A stretch of DNA of 64,000 bases. Source: Epiperipatus broadwayi. Taxonomy: Eukaryota; Onychophora; Udeonychophora; Euonychophora; Peripatidae. Shown piece after piece: positions 11,770 to 24,275 of the stretch. Numbering within the stretch: the first letter of the stretch is position 1; every line of letters starts with the position of its first letter. The notes beneath the pieces are model-generated. The model was not told where the DNA came from. It ran no database searches and saw only the letters and a program-made list of their open reading frames with translations. The position numbers and the translations under genes were made by a program. Location of the stretch: positions 2,794,001 through 2,858,000 of the forward strand of contig JAQFVV010006341.1 in assembly GCA_028023455.1 (NCBI GenBank), in the 5' to 3' direction.

Positions 11770-13647
11770 GTAAGTATTCACAGAACACTTAATATAAGCT
11801 GTTTTCTCATTGGCCATAATTGATCATATTCATTTCTGAATTCATAAACATGTTTTTTTTTTTTACAATGTACTGGTTTTTTTTTTTTTTAATTTTACTG
11901 TTTTTTAAATGTATCTTTTAAAATGGTAAATGGATTATTTGGAGAATAGTGAATAAGAGAAAATTGAGAAAGAATCTCTCCAATTTAGAAGATATTTGTT
12001 AATGCAAAGATTTTTAAAAGATGATTTTTATACAGAAAGATATTTTTGATCAAATAGAACAAATGGAAAAAGAAAAAAGAAATTAACCAATGCAATATAT
12101 ATTGAAGTGAATATGATAAGTTATTGAGTAAGCAATTTTTTTATATTTAGTAGGTATTATTGAAGCAAGTGTGATAGATGTAATTAGGATGTCTTCATTT
12201 TAGTTGGTAAAATAGTTGAGTATCAGTTGAACATGTTTTTAGTTGAATTATGAGTGTCCATAGATTATTTTCAAATGTTGGTCTTTTCTCTTGAAGAGGA
12301 AGTTATTCACTTGGAAGATTTTATATGACTAAAGAATAATCTTAATCCAACGTCATGAATTTCACTGTATCTAACTATATGACTTCAGTTATATGCTATC
12401 TAAAGAAAATGTAAACAAAAAAAATTTAAGATATTAGAGTAGCCATTTTTGTTTTTCTGAGTGCCATATGCGATCACATTTAAAAAAAAAGTAAAATTTG
12501 TAACTAAATTTTACAATATACCAGAAATTTCTTTTTATCTCAAAGTTCCATACATTTTATTTTTCTTTTATTATTCTTTATGATTTGATATGCAGTATTT
12601 TGCATAATATTTTTTGAGCATAATACTAAAATTTTACAAAATTTTAGGAGATATTAAAAGTTGACACTGATTTAATAACATCAAAACAATTAGAATGATT
12701 GTAGATTACTATTATGTTTTTATAAGAGGAAAAAAATTATGAAAAAGAGAAGAATATAATCCAGAACATATTTAATAGTGACAAAAGTCAGATATTGCAC
12801 TATTTACTTTATTTTGAAAATAAAAATAGTGTAATTAGTTTTTTATTTTTATTGCTTCATTGAATGCATTTGTTATTACTTTTTAAAATTTTGTTTATAC
12901 TATAATCTCAATTTATATATGCGTGCTATATATATATAAAAGTCTTATGTCTGTGTGTTGAAGCTCAATAAACAATACATATTTAATTCTCATCAATGTT
13001 TATCAACAAAACATGAGATATTATATGCTATATCCATTTGAACATGAGGGGGCTTGGGGAAAAAATATAGTGTAGTTTGAGTCTTCACTGTAATTTAAAT
13101 ATTGAAAAAAATATTGAATTACAATTAATTAATTCTGATATATTAATCTCTTTACTGCCAATCAGTGGAACCCAAATGTGATAGCAACAATAAAAAATTA
13201 TAAAGAAAAAAAAAATCAAATAGTTCATGGTTCAGAAGATGATATGACAATTAGTTATCAGAACTGACATAGTTGAACTTTGATTCAGGGATATTTAGTT
13301 CTTGTTAATCTCTTTATCATTGGATTAAATCGTGAAAAAATAAATTGTGGGTAGAATCAATGACGTTTTTGTTTTTAATAATTTCTGCTATTATAATTGT
13401 ATATTGCTTCCAAATATAATCCATCTTTGTTTTATTGTAATTTCAAACATGTCCTCATAAGTTTTTGTGCTTAAAGTAACTTTTATTAACTAATAATTTG
13501 TATGTATGTGAATTTCTTATATATATCTTTGATATTAATTAATGCACTTTTTTTACTTCAAGCAAAATACTGTTAGATTAAAATTATTATTGTTGTTAAT
13601 TCAGGTATGAATGTGGCTAATTGCTTTTGATTTTTTTTTTTTTAAAG
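11770..13647. other. Intron B, no features recognised
   Basis: AT-rich intron with long T runs (about 11852-11890) and no recognisable element. It ends in a polypyrimidine tract (13630-13643) before the exon C acceptor. Confidence 0.5.
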
Positions 13648-13689
13648 AACAATGAAGACATTGGTTGGCCAGATGCACTTGACATTGTA
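13648..13689 (+). CDS. POLRMT: POLRMT exon C (42-bp micro-exon)
   Basis: T-rich tract and TTTAAAG acceptor to 13647; GTAAGT donor at 13690. It encodes 14 residues, NNEDIGWPDALDIV, phase 0 at both ends. In POLRMT proteins a short W-P segment precedes the helix that opens with (I/L)G, and exon D begins IGRFVVNVLL, so the join reads naturally. The small size alone would not support an exon; phase, splice sites and continuity together do. Confidence 0.62.
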
Positions 13690-13764
13690 GTAAGTTAAAA
13701 TAATAGTAATATAATCAAAATTCTGCATATTTGTAATAAATCAGAACTTTGTTCAAAACAGGCA

Positions 13765-14110
13765 AACTCTCTATACAATAGTGCCACTCAGTGCAAACCA
13801 GAGTAATCAAAGGCTTATGCATAAAATCCCTATCTAGTGCCTACTCATCCAATATCCACAGACTAGTTTCTAGCTTGTGGCTTTCGTCAATGAGGAGCCA
13901 GCATCCAAGGCTCCTCACTGACGAAAGCCACAAGCTAGAAACTAGTCTGGGAATATTGTATGAGTAGGCACTAGTTAGGGATTTTATGTGCAAGTCTTCT
14001 GGCATCCATTGATTATTCTGGCTTGCACTGAGTGGCACTACTGTAAGGAGAGTTTGCTTATTTTAAGAACAGTTATGAGCAAGCATAAGAAATGGTGATC
14101 ATGTGATGTT
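13765..14110. mobile_element. TTAA foldback element, copy 1 (palindromic)
   Basis: The two halves are inverted copies. The left half, from AAACTCTCTATACAATAGTG (about 13767) to GAGGAGCC at about 13900, is mirrored by 13909-14058. Motifs shared with the copies at 18.1, 51.1 and 57.2 kb are CATAAAATCCCTATCTAGTG, CTACTCATCCAATAT, CAGACTAGTTTCTAGC and TGGCTTTCGTCA. The right terminus GATCATGTGATGTTTAGTGG is followed by TTTAAC, supplying a TTAA; the left terminus is missing. No coding capacity. Confidence 0.8.
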
Positions 14111-14379
14111 TAGTGGTTTAACTTTGTTCAAACTTACTTTGTTAACATATTATGCATCCTAAATTCATATCAACACTAGATTAGATTATGGAACAAAATA
14201 TTATTTTTATATGATTTAACATCTGTCATCACTAACTACTATTTAATTAAAAATTAGTTTCATCAGTAATCAATAAATGGAAAAGTTAGCAAATTTTTCT
14301 AACTGATTAATTGATTATAAATACGAGAGGTTATCACTATCAAATACAGAATAACAAAAAGAAATGAATGTTTGGCATA

Positions 14380-16170
14380 GTTTATTTAGCTACTGAAAGT
14401 GGATAGAATGTGAAAGAGAGAATGAGAATATTTGGTTGTATTTACACAGAGATATGAATGAATTTAGAAATAATAATTGTAAAGTATTGATTGTAAGAGA
14501 TATAGAATGATAACTATTAATGAAACTGATAATAATGGAGACTATGAATCGAGCATTGTTGAAAAAGATGTATGAGAAAAATGATTGAAAATTGAGAATT
14601 TAAGTAAAGTAGATGATGGAGATTTTCATGGTAAAGATAGAATCTGAAAATATACTGTTGATTACATATTGGCTTGATAGATAAAGTGGAATTAGGAAAG
14701 ATAAAAATTATTTGTTTAATGGGGGGGGGGGGAGCTCTAGTAATGATTATAATTTTATGTCTACAGAATTAGAGTATCGGAATGGTTAAGTGATGAAATT
14801 TATAAGAATTTTAACAGAGATATATGGTAAATGAGCAATAAGGCTAAATTTAAGTAAAATTATTAGCATCGTGGAAGCAGTTATGAAAAATGGTGATTTT
14901 GAATGGTATGAGGAGTGGATTGCAAATGAATTTTTAGAGTCAATAGGATTACTAAGAGAAAATGAGATTTAAAAAATTATAATAAAAAGAAGAAAGGCAT
15001 ACTGGGATTATAAAGAGACTGTTAAGAAAGAAACGAGAGAAGAAAAGATAAAGATAAGATTGGATAAGTACTTAAGAATAGAATTATGATGGAAATGAGT
15101 TGAACTTAATAAGAATTAATAAGGAATATTACCAGTATGGGTAAGGAGAATTAGGAAAAATTTTGGAGATATATGAAGGAAAAAAAAAAAATAAAAGGTT
15201 GATCTATTATTAATTGCAGAGGGAAATGAGTGTGAATATGGGAAAGAACTTGAAAAAATATGCAATGAATTTGTAATAAAAACTTTGTGTGAAGAAGAAG
15301 TGACAAGTGACTGATTTATTAGAGCTTAATTTATGAGAAGATGGATAGAATGATGGATGCAGAATATATTAAAACAATAAGTAGATTGAAAAAAAACAAC
15401 AATAGGATTTGAAATAGATATAGGAATATATGCAAACTTAGTTTAAGAGAAAATTTTATTAAAATTATTGTTGTTAATAAGATTTTGTATGAATGTTAAG
15501 GTGTGAGATTGGATTATTATATAAAGAAAAGGGAAAAGATGTCAGATAGTTAATTATCAATAGATTAGTAGCAATAATTTCCATAGTTTATAAGTTATTT
15601 ACAAATATTTTATTGGATAAGATTACAATTTCGATAGAAGAAAGTGGAATTTTAATGGAAATTCAGAATGGATTTTGTACAAGGAGAATAATAGTTTATT
15701 TATTGTATTTCAGTTTATTGAACTGTCTTATAATAAAATCAAAACATTATTTATTACACTTTTAGATGTTAAAAAACCGCTAATGATTGGATAGATAGAA
15801 ATAGATTGGAGGATATAGAATCAAGTGAAATTAAATATGAAATTTCATTGAAACACTTATTCATTATCAACTTTATTATTTATTTTGTTTCTTAAAGAAT
15901 TGAAAATTGAGATAGAAAGAATAAAGACAGGGATTTGTGTAGCTGTAATTGAGAATATATTATGCAGTACTTTTTATGTATGAATGATATGATAAATTTA
16001 AAGAAACAATATGGAAGGTATGGGTTGCTATTAGAGAAATTTGGAGAAGCAAGAAGAAATATGCAAATTTAATTTAATTAAAGAAAAAATTAAGATTGTA
16101 ATATTTAATGGGGATGATAAAACTGAAAAAAGGAAAAAATCTTTAGAAAATATTTGTTTTGTTAAATGAA
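14380..16170 (+). pseudogene. CR1/jockey-like LINE relic: endonuclease to RT
   Basis: Broken frames on the plus strand parallel the element at 45.8-50.4 kb. The endonuclease part (about 14430-14760) includes stretches resembling 'GDGDFTW...IDYIL'. About 15540-15800 gives pieces like VNYQ, VVYKLFTNILLDK, SIEESGILMEIQNGF and LFITLLDVKK, matching RT blocks 'NYRPIsll..yK', 'e..QnGFr' and 'fLDv.KAyD'. About 15870-15960 gives PLLFILFLKELKIEIER. Stops and frameshifts occur every few dozen codons, so it is long dead. Its 3' part seems displaced to 20.1-20.5 kb by later insertions. Confidence 0.7.
14720..14732. repeat. Poly-G run
   Basis: A run of about twelve G inside otherwise very AT-rich LINE relic sequence. 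Most likely microsatellite expansion, or an assembly or homopolymer error. Confidence 0.8.
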
Positions 16171-16319
16171 ATTTTATAGATCAGGAATCAGGAACTGATG
16201 GCTCCAGAGCAGTATGCGGCTCTTTAGTGGAAAAAGAGTGGCTTCTTATTTTTAAATTTTATTAAAAATTTATATTATAAAATAATATTTTATTTATGTA
16301 TACTAATATATAATTTAAT

Positions 16320-17090
16320 TAAAGGGGATGCGAAACCAGACTTTCAAGCTGTCTTCAGGCATTCACTCTATATAATATAACTGATATCCATGAGCACATA
16401 CATATGAAAAAGATAAATGATCTCCAATATACGTATTTCGTGCTGAGTCAAAACTGATTAGTTGGTCCAGATCATTATTTCCCATACATATATATAATCA
16501 GTGCTCATTTTTATATTAAAATAGCAAATCTATAAGCTTTAATGGATAGGTTTCAATCCTCTCCACTCTCCAACTCTTCGGCCATCCATATCATTGAAAA
16601 TCTGGTGATGGAATGCTTAAAGACCTTGTTGATGCCATTATTATTGTCATACCCATGTTGACATTAAGTCACTCTGACCCCCACATGTAAGACATTAATA
16701 CATCCATTTAAATACACAGTAGAGAAATGGGCAGAATACAGGCTGAATATGTAATATTTAAATACAAGTGTAGTATATATACTTAAGTCATCACCAGATT
16801 GTCTATGATATGGATGGCTGAAAAGTTGTAGAGTGGAAAAGATTGAAGCCTGTCCATATTAAAGATTGTAGATTTGCTATCTTAATATAAAACCGAGCAC
16901 TGATTATATATGTGTAATAGATGATGATCTGCACCAAGTGATGAGTGCTGGTTTAGTACGAAATATGTATATTAGAGATCATTTATCTTTTTTACATATA
17001 TGTGGATATAGGTATTGGTTATATTAGATAGATTGAATGATTTAAGGGAGCTTGAAAGTATGGGTTCAAATCTCCTTTTATTACATTTAT
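16320..17090. mobile_element. Foldback element with ~300-bp inverted arms
   Basis: The left arm, about 16325-16640, is complementary to about 16785-17085. Matching landmarks are ACTTTCAAGCT (16340 versus complement near 17050), AAGATAAATGATCTC (16409 versus 16976), ATATAATCAGTGCTC (16492 versus about 16900) and GGCCATCCATATCAT (16580 versus about 16805). The spacer is ~140 bp. No ORF. The element sits in the gap between the two LINE relic pieces, so it probably inserted into or next to the older LINE. Confidence 0.82.
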
Positions 17091-18092
17091 ATTTGTATTT
17101 AAATAATATATAATTTGTAACTAATTGTATTAAATTTATTATTATTTAGTTAATATAATTAATACCAATGTGTATAAATTATTGTGACTAATGCGAATGG
17201 TTTAAATTTAAAACAGCATACTATATATTGGTTTTTCCAATGAATTATGGGAAAAGTAAAACACAGGAGCAGATTGATTGATTCAACATTGAATGCTTTA
17301 TTATTATTAAAATATACTCCAGATTTGGACAAATTGGCTTAGAACATAACAGTTCAAAAGCCAGATTAATAAATTTGAATATTAATATTGTTTCTTCCTA
17401 TTTATATAATTTTTTTTCACTAATAAATTTTGTAATGCAAATTTATTGTGTTTACTAGAAATTTAGAAAAGAAAAGTTTTAATTAAAAGTAAAATTTAAA
17501 GAAAAATTTTTTTTTTGTTTCACCCACAAAATATTATATCCAAGCTTAAAAGTTGTTCGATTCTTGTAGATGTGGACTCAATGTTATAAATAAGGAATGA
17601 AATGGATTTCAAGTTGCAGATCCCTAAATTTTATTTTTTTTAAAATGTTTTTTGTTAAAATGACTCTCTGACTCAAAAATGTTCCTGACTTGTGTTATAA
17701 ATAGATAAAGAAAAAAACCCAAAAGTGGATTAAGATTAATTAAAATTCTTGATGCTTTTCTTATAGCAAATGTAAAGTATATAGAATTATTTCAAAGGAA
17801 GTAATGGTACACACTTAGAAGTGATAGTCATGGGAATCAGAAATTTTTTGATATAATATAAAAAACTATTGATATATTACTCTGTGTTGTAATAGTTTGT
17901 TTACATTACATAATTCATTGGAAGGTACAGTTTACTTCTGTTTCAGTTACGTAGAGTCTGAGTTATAATTATTTATTATTACATTTGTTAAACTGAATTT
18001 TCATTTTATATTTGGAGGTTGTTAAAACTAAGGCTTGACCTTGATCTTTTGAATATTTAAATGGTGATTCTATAGAATTTATTTTATATATT
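17091..18092. other. Unassigned AT-rich intron sequence
   Basis: Apart from the direct-repeat block at 17874-17970 nothing is recognised. The region 16190-16260 and 17500-17700 (for example GCAGTATGCGGCTCTTTAG) may be hAT-like ends, but this cannot be shown. Confidence 0.35.
17874..17970 (+). repeat. Direct repeat block, copy 1 (second at 19348)
   Basis: TTTACATTACATAA(T/C)TCATTGGAAGGTACAG followed by TTCTGTTTCAGTTA and AGTCTGA(G/A)TTATAATTAT recurs at 19348-19453 in the same orientation, about 1.47 kb away. It could be a local duplication or the two flanks of a decayed insertion. Confidence 0.75.
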
Positions 18093-18390
18093 AAAACAGT
18101 AACAAACCCTCCATACAATAGTGCCACCCACTGTAAACCAGAATAGTCAATGGATGACAGAAGGTTTGTGCATAAAATCCCTATCGAGTGTCTACTCATC
18201 CAATATCCCCAGACTAGTTTCTAGCTTATGACTTTCGTCAGTGAGGAGCCTTGGATCTAAGAGCACTGCACCTAGTTCCATTGATTACTCTGGCTTGCAC
18301 TGAATGGCACTACTGTATGGAGAGTTTTACTTGTTTTAATAACAGTTATGACCAAGCACAAGAAATGGTGATCATGTGATGTTTAGTGAT
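18093..18390. mobile_element. TTAA foldback element, copy 2 (truncated left)
   Basis: It starts inside the element (CCCTCCATACAATAGTGCCA) and runs through AAATCCCTATCGAGTG, CTACTCATCCAATATCCCCA, GACTAGTTTCTAGC and TCAGTGAGGAGCCTTGGATC. It then switches to the inverted terminal part (CTGGCTTGCACTGAATGGCA), ending GATCATGTGATGTTTAGTG at about 18387. The middle is deleted relative to copy 1. Confidence 0.78.
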
Positions 18391-18399
18391 TGATTTTAT

Positions 18400-19347
18400 A
18401 TATATTTATAACCAATAGATTGAATCCATTTTCTCATTTAAAGTTACATTAATAAACTGCTGTGCCTGTTCTGCAGTGATTATATAATATAGAATCTACT
18501 CATGACCAATACATCAGTTGCAAAAAAGACAAGCAATAAAATATTTTTCTATCTATTAAGTTTAGTTAAAAAATAAAGAGCTGGATTAGATTTTTTTTTT
18601 TGATTATTTGTTATAAATTTTATTTAACATATATTTATAAGAAGAGCAAGTTAATTAAGAGATAGAAAATAATCATTAGCCACAATGAAACCTTATGAAT
18701 TAAAATCCAGCAGATATATAAACCTTTTTTATCTTTGCTCCTAATTATGGGGATTTGAATTTGTAGGCTAAAAAATACATTTAGTATGAATTACTTATAA
18801 CCCTAATAATTTTCTCTATCTGCTCAAAGGCTTTTCAAAATAATATTCTAGACCAGGGCAGCATGTATAAAAGTTCCCTAGATTTGCTTTGAAATGTCAG
18901 GAGCGAATCTTTCCTCAAGAGGGATTTTTTAGTTTGCCATTAGTTTACTACCTTATTCTGAAAGCAAAAGAAGTCAATAATAATCATTAAACTAAATACA
19001 ATAGTTATTTTTATACGTTTAAGAAAAATATCCACCTCTACTTATTCTGGCGTTATGCTAGTTAGAAACCCAAACAATAACTTGATTGGAAATTTCCATC
19101 ATATTTATTAATAGTAAATTATTATGAATAACTTTACTGGAATTTTCCATCACATCTACTATCTAGCAATAGTAAATTATTAAATTTTACGTCTGCAGTT
19201 TTTTTATAAGACTTTACAGAAGTTTACAGAATTATATATGTGTACATAAACTTTATATTACAGAATTATATATGTACATATAAAATTGCTTGTATAATAT
19301 ATATATATTTACACATTTATTACTCTTATAATATATATACATGACAT
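18400..19347. other. Unassigned intron sequence
   Basis: No frame or RNA recognised. TA-rich microsatellites occur at about 19290-19345. Confidence 0.35.
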
Positions 19348-19453
19348 ATTGATTATCACTCTGTCTTTTAATAGTTTATTTACATTACATAACTTATTGG
19401 AAGGTACAGCTACTTCTGTTTCAGTTATATATAGTCTGAATTATAATTATCTA
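19348..19453 (+). repeat. Direct repeat block, copy 2
   Basis: The partner of 17874-17970, about 80% similar by eye, with the same order of blocks. Confidence 0.72.
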
Positions 19454-19478
19454 TAATTATATATATTTAAATATAAAG

Positions 19479-19990
19479 CTCAAATATAGACGAAGTTAAT
19501 GTGGAAGTACTGAAAACCCCCAGTGAAGTATATGTAAACTTATCAGCAAACGTAAATGTAAGATGAACTTTCTTACAATTTAGCTTTGATCATATATAAG
19601 CATACATTTACTGATGTACTTAACATAATATCAAAACAACCGTAAGCTATTCTGAAATCACTAACTTTTGCTAACAGTTAGTTTACATAGAGCTCACTGG
19701 GAGTTTTCCGTATTATATTCATCTATATTTGAGCTATCAAAAAGTTACATTTACATCTATTAACTGAAGGTTAATTTAAAATTAAGAGATTGTTAAATAC
19801 TCAGCTTTTCCCACTGATTAGTTATAGTGATTTCAGAATAGCTTAGAGTTGTCTAAATCACAGTCTACATCAGTAAATGGTATGCTTAGATATGACCAAA
19901 GCTAAAGTGTACTTGAGCTCATTCTACATTTATATTTTCTGACAATTGATTTACATAGAGCTTGCTGAGAGTTTTCAGGACTTCTAAATT
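19479..19990. mobile_element. Palindromic element with a partial third arm
   Basis: GCTCAAATATAGACGAAGTT at about 19480 is complementary to the block ending at about 19734 (complement GCTCAAATATAGATGAATAT). The arms continue through CCCAGTGA(A/G). From about 19800 to 19990 the right arm recurs in the same sense (GTGATTTCAGAATAGCTTA, then TTTACATAGAGCTTGCTGAG), giving a foldback with an extra half-copy. Confidence 0.7.
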
Positions 19991-20129
19991 AATTTGATGA
20001 TATATATTGCGTAATAAATTATGGATAACAAATTAGTCAGAGTAAAATAAGTGGCCTTCTTTTTTTTTAAATAATGTAAGTTAAAATAAATTTAAAATGT
20101 TTGGAAGATACAATATGTATTAATAAAAA

Positions 20130-20540
20130 TAGATGAAGTAAAAATATATAAGAAATGTTATAAATTGTATAGAGAATGTAATACAGATACATAATTATGA
20201 AGGGTGGAAGAAGATGATAGATGACTTGGTTAGAGAAAGAAATGTGAACAAAAAATAATTTGAAATGATATACAAATAAAAATTATATAAATATGAAAGT
20301 ATATATATACCATAATGTAAAGTGGCTTATTGCTATTTAGTGCAAAGATAGGAGTTTTAGATACCAAAGAAATAAGGCAAAAATGAAATAAGAATTAATA
20401 GGTGTAATTTATATAGAGAGGGAAGAGTATTGAATATTTAGTTTTGGAGTGTAAGATGTGGAAAAAGAAATAGAATAAATTAACCAGAAATATGAGAAAT
20501 TTAAAATAAATGAAAAAGAGTAGATTTTATGATTTTAAAT
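20130..20540 (+). pseudogene. CR1-like LINE relic, C-terminal end
   Basis: About 20335-20475 reads in pieces as LLFSAKIGVLDTKEIRQK, followed by YREGKSIEYLVLECKMWKK. This parallels the C-terminus of the 45.8-50.4 kb element, where LLFKARTESLATSEY is followed by LCKEGIESIRYLLIECK. It is probably the 3' half of the LINE relic at 14.4-16.2 kb, separated by the foldback insertions. Frames are broken throughout. Confidence 0.62.
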
Positions 20541-20559
20541 TTTTTAAATTTTCTATAAT

Positions 20560-21643
20560 TAAACTGGGGAATATGTGAATAAGATAGTAGAACTAACAAA
20601 ATAGCCTTTATTAAATGGATAGGAGGCAAAAAGAAATGAATCAAGAGTGGAAAAATAATTGGATAATATGGTCTAAAAAATAGCAGAATATATTGGGGTA
20701 TATAAATTTTTTGGAGGGGGGGAATATTTATCTTGGATAACAGAATCTTTAGGCATAGTCTATGCACAAAATTTTTTGATTTTATTTAAGGAGAAGCCAT
20801 TTTAAGTTAGAACACATAAATTAATGATATCTGGTTTTTTAATTTTTATTATTCCTGCAGAACCAAATGCCAACAACCCTTGAGATTTTTCTATTTTGTT
20901 TTAAATAAAGCAAGTTTAAAAACTAATATAAATCAGTTTACATTCAGTTTAAAATATTAAATGTTAAATTGTCCATATCAAATATTTATGGATTATTATG
21001 ACTAATCTACTTATATACAATTTTGTCATTGTGTAAAATTAATTGATACATACATAATTGAAAAGATTTCTGTTTTTGTTGGTTTCTATTAAAGTAACAT
21101 TTTAAATTATCATCACTGATTTTGAAATATAATGTGACATCCATGTATGAATTGTTTTTTCTGAAATAAGCCAGATATATCTTTTATTTTTATAAAACCG
21201 AGTTGGATTATTTGCTGATATTTATATATAAAGGATATATCTTTCCTTCCAGAAGGGAAGGCGACATCATATTAGTATCACTTATTTTTTCTCATTATAT
21301 CAATATTTATCTGACTAACCCAGATTTACTTGGAACATTTACAATCGAAACTAGTAATGGTTAGATACTCATTTACTGACCAATATTGAATGACTAGTTG
21401 AATCACCTACTGGTCATTGCTTGGAAAAAAAAGACTTCTTTTAATCTAAAAAAATGTCCAAGTTTGATCCAGTGTAGACTCGAAGTTTACTTTTTTACCA
21501 CAGACTTTGTTTCTATTAGGAACCAAGAAGTGCTTTCTGATATTGTTTGTATTAAATAATAGATTTAATTTTTTTCTTGTTATTAAAATCTTTTACAAAT
21601 ATTGATTTTTTAAATCAGATGAATGTATTATTTTTAATTGTAG
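20560..21643. other. Unassigned intron sequence before exon D
   Basis: AT-rich. The region 21240-21480 is a little less AT-rich but no family was recognised. The intron ends in TTTTTAATTGTAG. Confidence 0.4.
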
Positions 21644-21720
21644 ATTGGCAGATTTGTGGTCAATGTGCTATTGAAGTGTCTTCATGTAGACATCAACATC
21701 TTTAAGAAGACCAATACGGT
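21644..21720 (+). CDS. POLRMT: POLRMT exon D
   Basis: The acceptor ends in TTTTTAATTGTAG at 21643 and the donor GTAAGATTCC starts at 21721. The exon is 77 bp: phase 0 in, 25 full codons plus two bases out. It encodes IGRFVVNVLLKCLHVDINIF then KKTNT, and its last two bases GT plus the first base of exon E make Val. The 'lG..vv.LLl..v.v' helix followed by 'PafyhxY' in exon E is characteristic of the POLRMT N-terminal region. The exact phase match with an exon 22.7 kb away is strong support. Confidence 0.76.
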
Positions 21721-22215
21721 GTAAGATTCCTTTTTTTTACATATATATTTCGATGTATGTTATATGTATTTAAAAAATAATTAAAAATGTAAACGCCTTA
21801 TATAAAAATAATTTATTGCATATTTTTTCCTTTGTTAATTCAAAATAAAAATATTTAAACTCTCAGTAATTTATGGTTAGCTTTGATGTCATAGAAATAA
21901 CTTGAATAGAATGCATTTTTAATAGATAGGTACTAACTTATAACAAATATTAAAAAACTACTAAGTAAAACACATTATCTGTTCTATGATTAATCATAGT
22001 CTTTCATCATTTCCAAATAATCTAAGATTTTCTAAATAGAGACAAAATAAAATTATTTATTATTTTAAAAGTTGCATTTTTAAAAAAAATATCACCAATA
22101 GCTATTTGCAAATTATTATAACTTATTACAAAAAAAAAGATTAAAAGATAAAATATTATTATACTAGAACGTAAAATACAAATTCATCTATGAATCAAAA
22201 TTACCTCATATTCAA

Positions 22216-22395
22216 AACTCAATGAGACTAGCCAAAGAAAATAAACTAAAACACAACCAATGGTTTCACTGCTTCAAGCAGACCTCTCAAGTGTAAAGCA
22301 CTACAAGATACAGTTGAGAAGTCTGCTTATAGCAGTGAAACCATTGGTTGTGTTTTAGAATTTATTTTCTTTGGCTAGTCTGATTGAGTTGTGAT
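22216..22395. mobile_element. Short foldback/MITE with near-perfect arms
   Basis: The left arm 22216-22290 (ACTCAATGAGACTAGCCAAA ... CACAACCAATGGTTTCACTG) pairs with 22313-22395 (CAGTGAAACCATTGGTTGTG ... TTTGGCTAGTCTGATTGAGT). The ~22-bp loop at 22291-22312 is unpaired. Weaker pairing extends outward to about 22185 and 22420. The long, nearly perfect arms suggest a young insertion. Confidence 0.88.
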
Positions 22396-22420
22396 TTGGA
22401 TAATTTTGATTAATTTATTG

Positions 22421-24275
22421 ACTAGTTTAGCTTTAGGCTTTTAATGTTTAAATTCATCTATGTATAAAGCATATTGGTTCATTATTCAATTTATTTCGTA
22501 TTTTGTAATGCCATTTATTTATTTATTTTTTCCCATTAAAAATAGTCAACATGGCATCTTTTAGAATGTTTTGCAGATGGGGACTACCTCATCTATGAAA
22601 ACCATGCTCAAATTCATCATGAAATACTCTTAGGAAATTTTACTTGCTGTTTTCATTTTACATGTCCGTATCAGTAAAGATGTAATTTTACAAAATAAAC
22701 TGTAGAGTATCCCATCCAGAAAGTTAAAGGACACATTGACTGGTTTTATGTTCTTGCCATAGTATTTACAATTTTTTTTAGAAACATCCTTAAGTGAGAA
22801 ATTTCTAATACCCTTACTCATTAACGTTTTCATAAATTGTCCATTGAACTACCAGGATGCCGTTGATAGCTTTATTCCAGCAAAATTATTTGTATATTTT
22901 TTGTTGTTTAATTAACCTGAAACATTATTTAAATTTTCTGTTGAAAATAGTTTTTATTATTTTTTTCAATCTAATGTTTATTCCAATATAAGCTTCCTTG
23001 ATTTATATTTGTCTCTTTCTATGGTGAATTTATATCCAATAGTTGACATTTATTTGCAAAATGAGACTCTGGTAAGTTTTTTCTTTTAAAGTAAATCTCC
23101 ACAATGAATTAAATGAATTTTATTGGCATTTCTGCTTTCTTTAAAAGTTATAATGGAATTCATAATCCAGTCATGCTTTTATTTTTACTTATTATTTCCT
23201 TTTTAATAGAATTCTATTTTTTGCAAGAATTACTTGTTCCAACGTATATGATAATTATTCTAGGCATTTCCTTTCTAGAACAAAAATAGTGGTTCTTTAA
23301 AGATTTCCTTTGAGTCTCTTTTAATTAGGTTGCATCATAACTACTACCAGTACTACTGATGAAGTGGAATAGTAAGTTTTTAAAAATAGTAAGTTATTTT
23401 AAAGTTGCTATTTTCTTGCCAGAAAAAATCTCAGTCATCTTTTTTTTCCCACCAAAAAAAAACAAAATGTGTTTTTTTAATCAGAGCAATCCTGCATTAT
23501 TAACCAATCACAGTCCTTGATTTTTTATCTAAGTTAGATATTTGACAATTATAACTGCATTTTTCTGTTGCATTTTAAAGAAATGAGAAAGATGTTTATT
23601 AAAAAAAAATATTTTTTTTTTAAATAAATGATTTTTATAAAATCTCTTGAAGAATTTATATATGATGATATTAAGAAATAACGGAAAGATTACAATTTAA
23701 TAACTCAGAGTTGTGTGTGCGTATATAGATAACCCTTTACATTCTATAATACATATAATAAATATACCCATATTGTTGTAGTTAAAGATTTAGAAATGTG
23801 GGTTATAAATTAGGAAAATAATGGAAATAATTATTAATTTTTGGCTAAGTAATTCTTGATTGGTTATCAAGTTTTAATATCATTATAGATTTAATATATA
23901 TGTGGCCATAATTCTTATCTTATTTTGGGTACATTTTTTTATTTAGTAACAAAAAATATAAAGAATCAATTTGATAGGGATGCACCTTGTTACAGTATAT
24001 ATATATATATTTAAACAATAATCTCTTTAAGTCTCTTTATTTGATTCTTAATCTTTGCACAAATAAGAATGATAATGAATACTACATAATGTTACATTTT
24101 ATCATATACATGATTATATATACGGCACTGATAACATGTATGTATACGTAGTAGGTGCATACCTATCTATAAAAGAATTCCTTTATAAGTCATGATATCA
24201 CAAAAAATAAATAAATAGAATACTGAATACATTACTGACACCTAGATTACAAACATTTTAAAAATGTATGTAAAT
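22421..24275. other. Intron D, first part, no features recognised
   Basis: AT-rich with long A and T runs and a TA microsatellite (about 23995-24010). No protein-like frame; the minus-strand frame at 22630-22833 has no recognised relatives. Confidence 0.4.
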
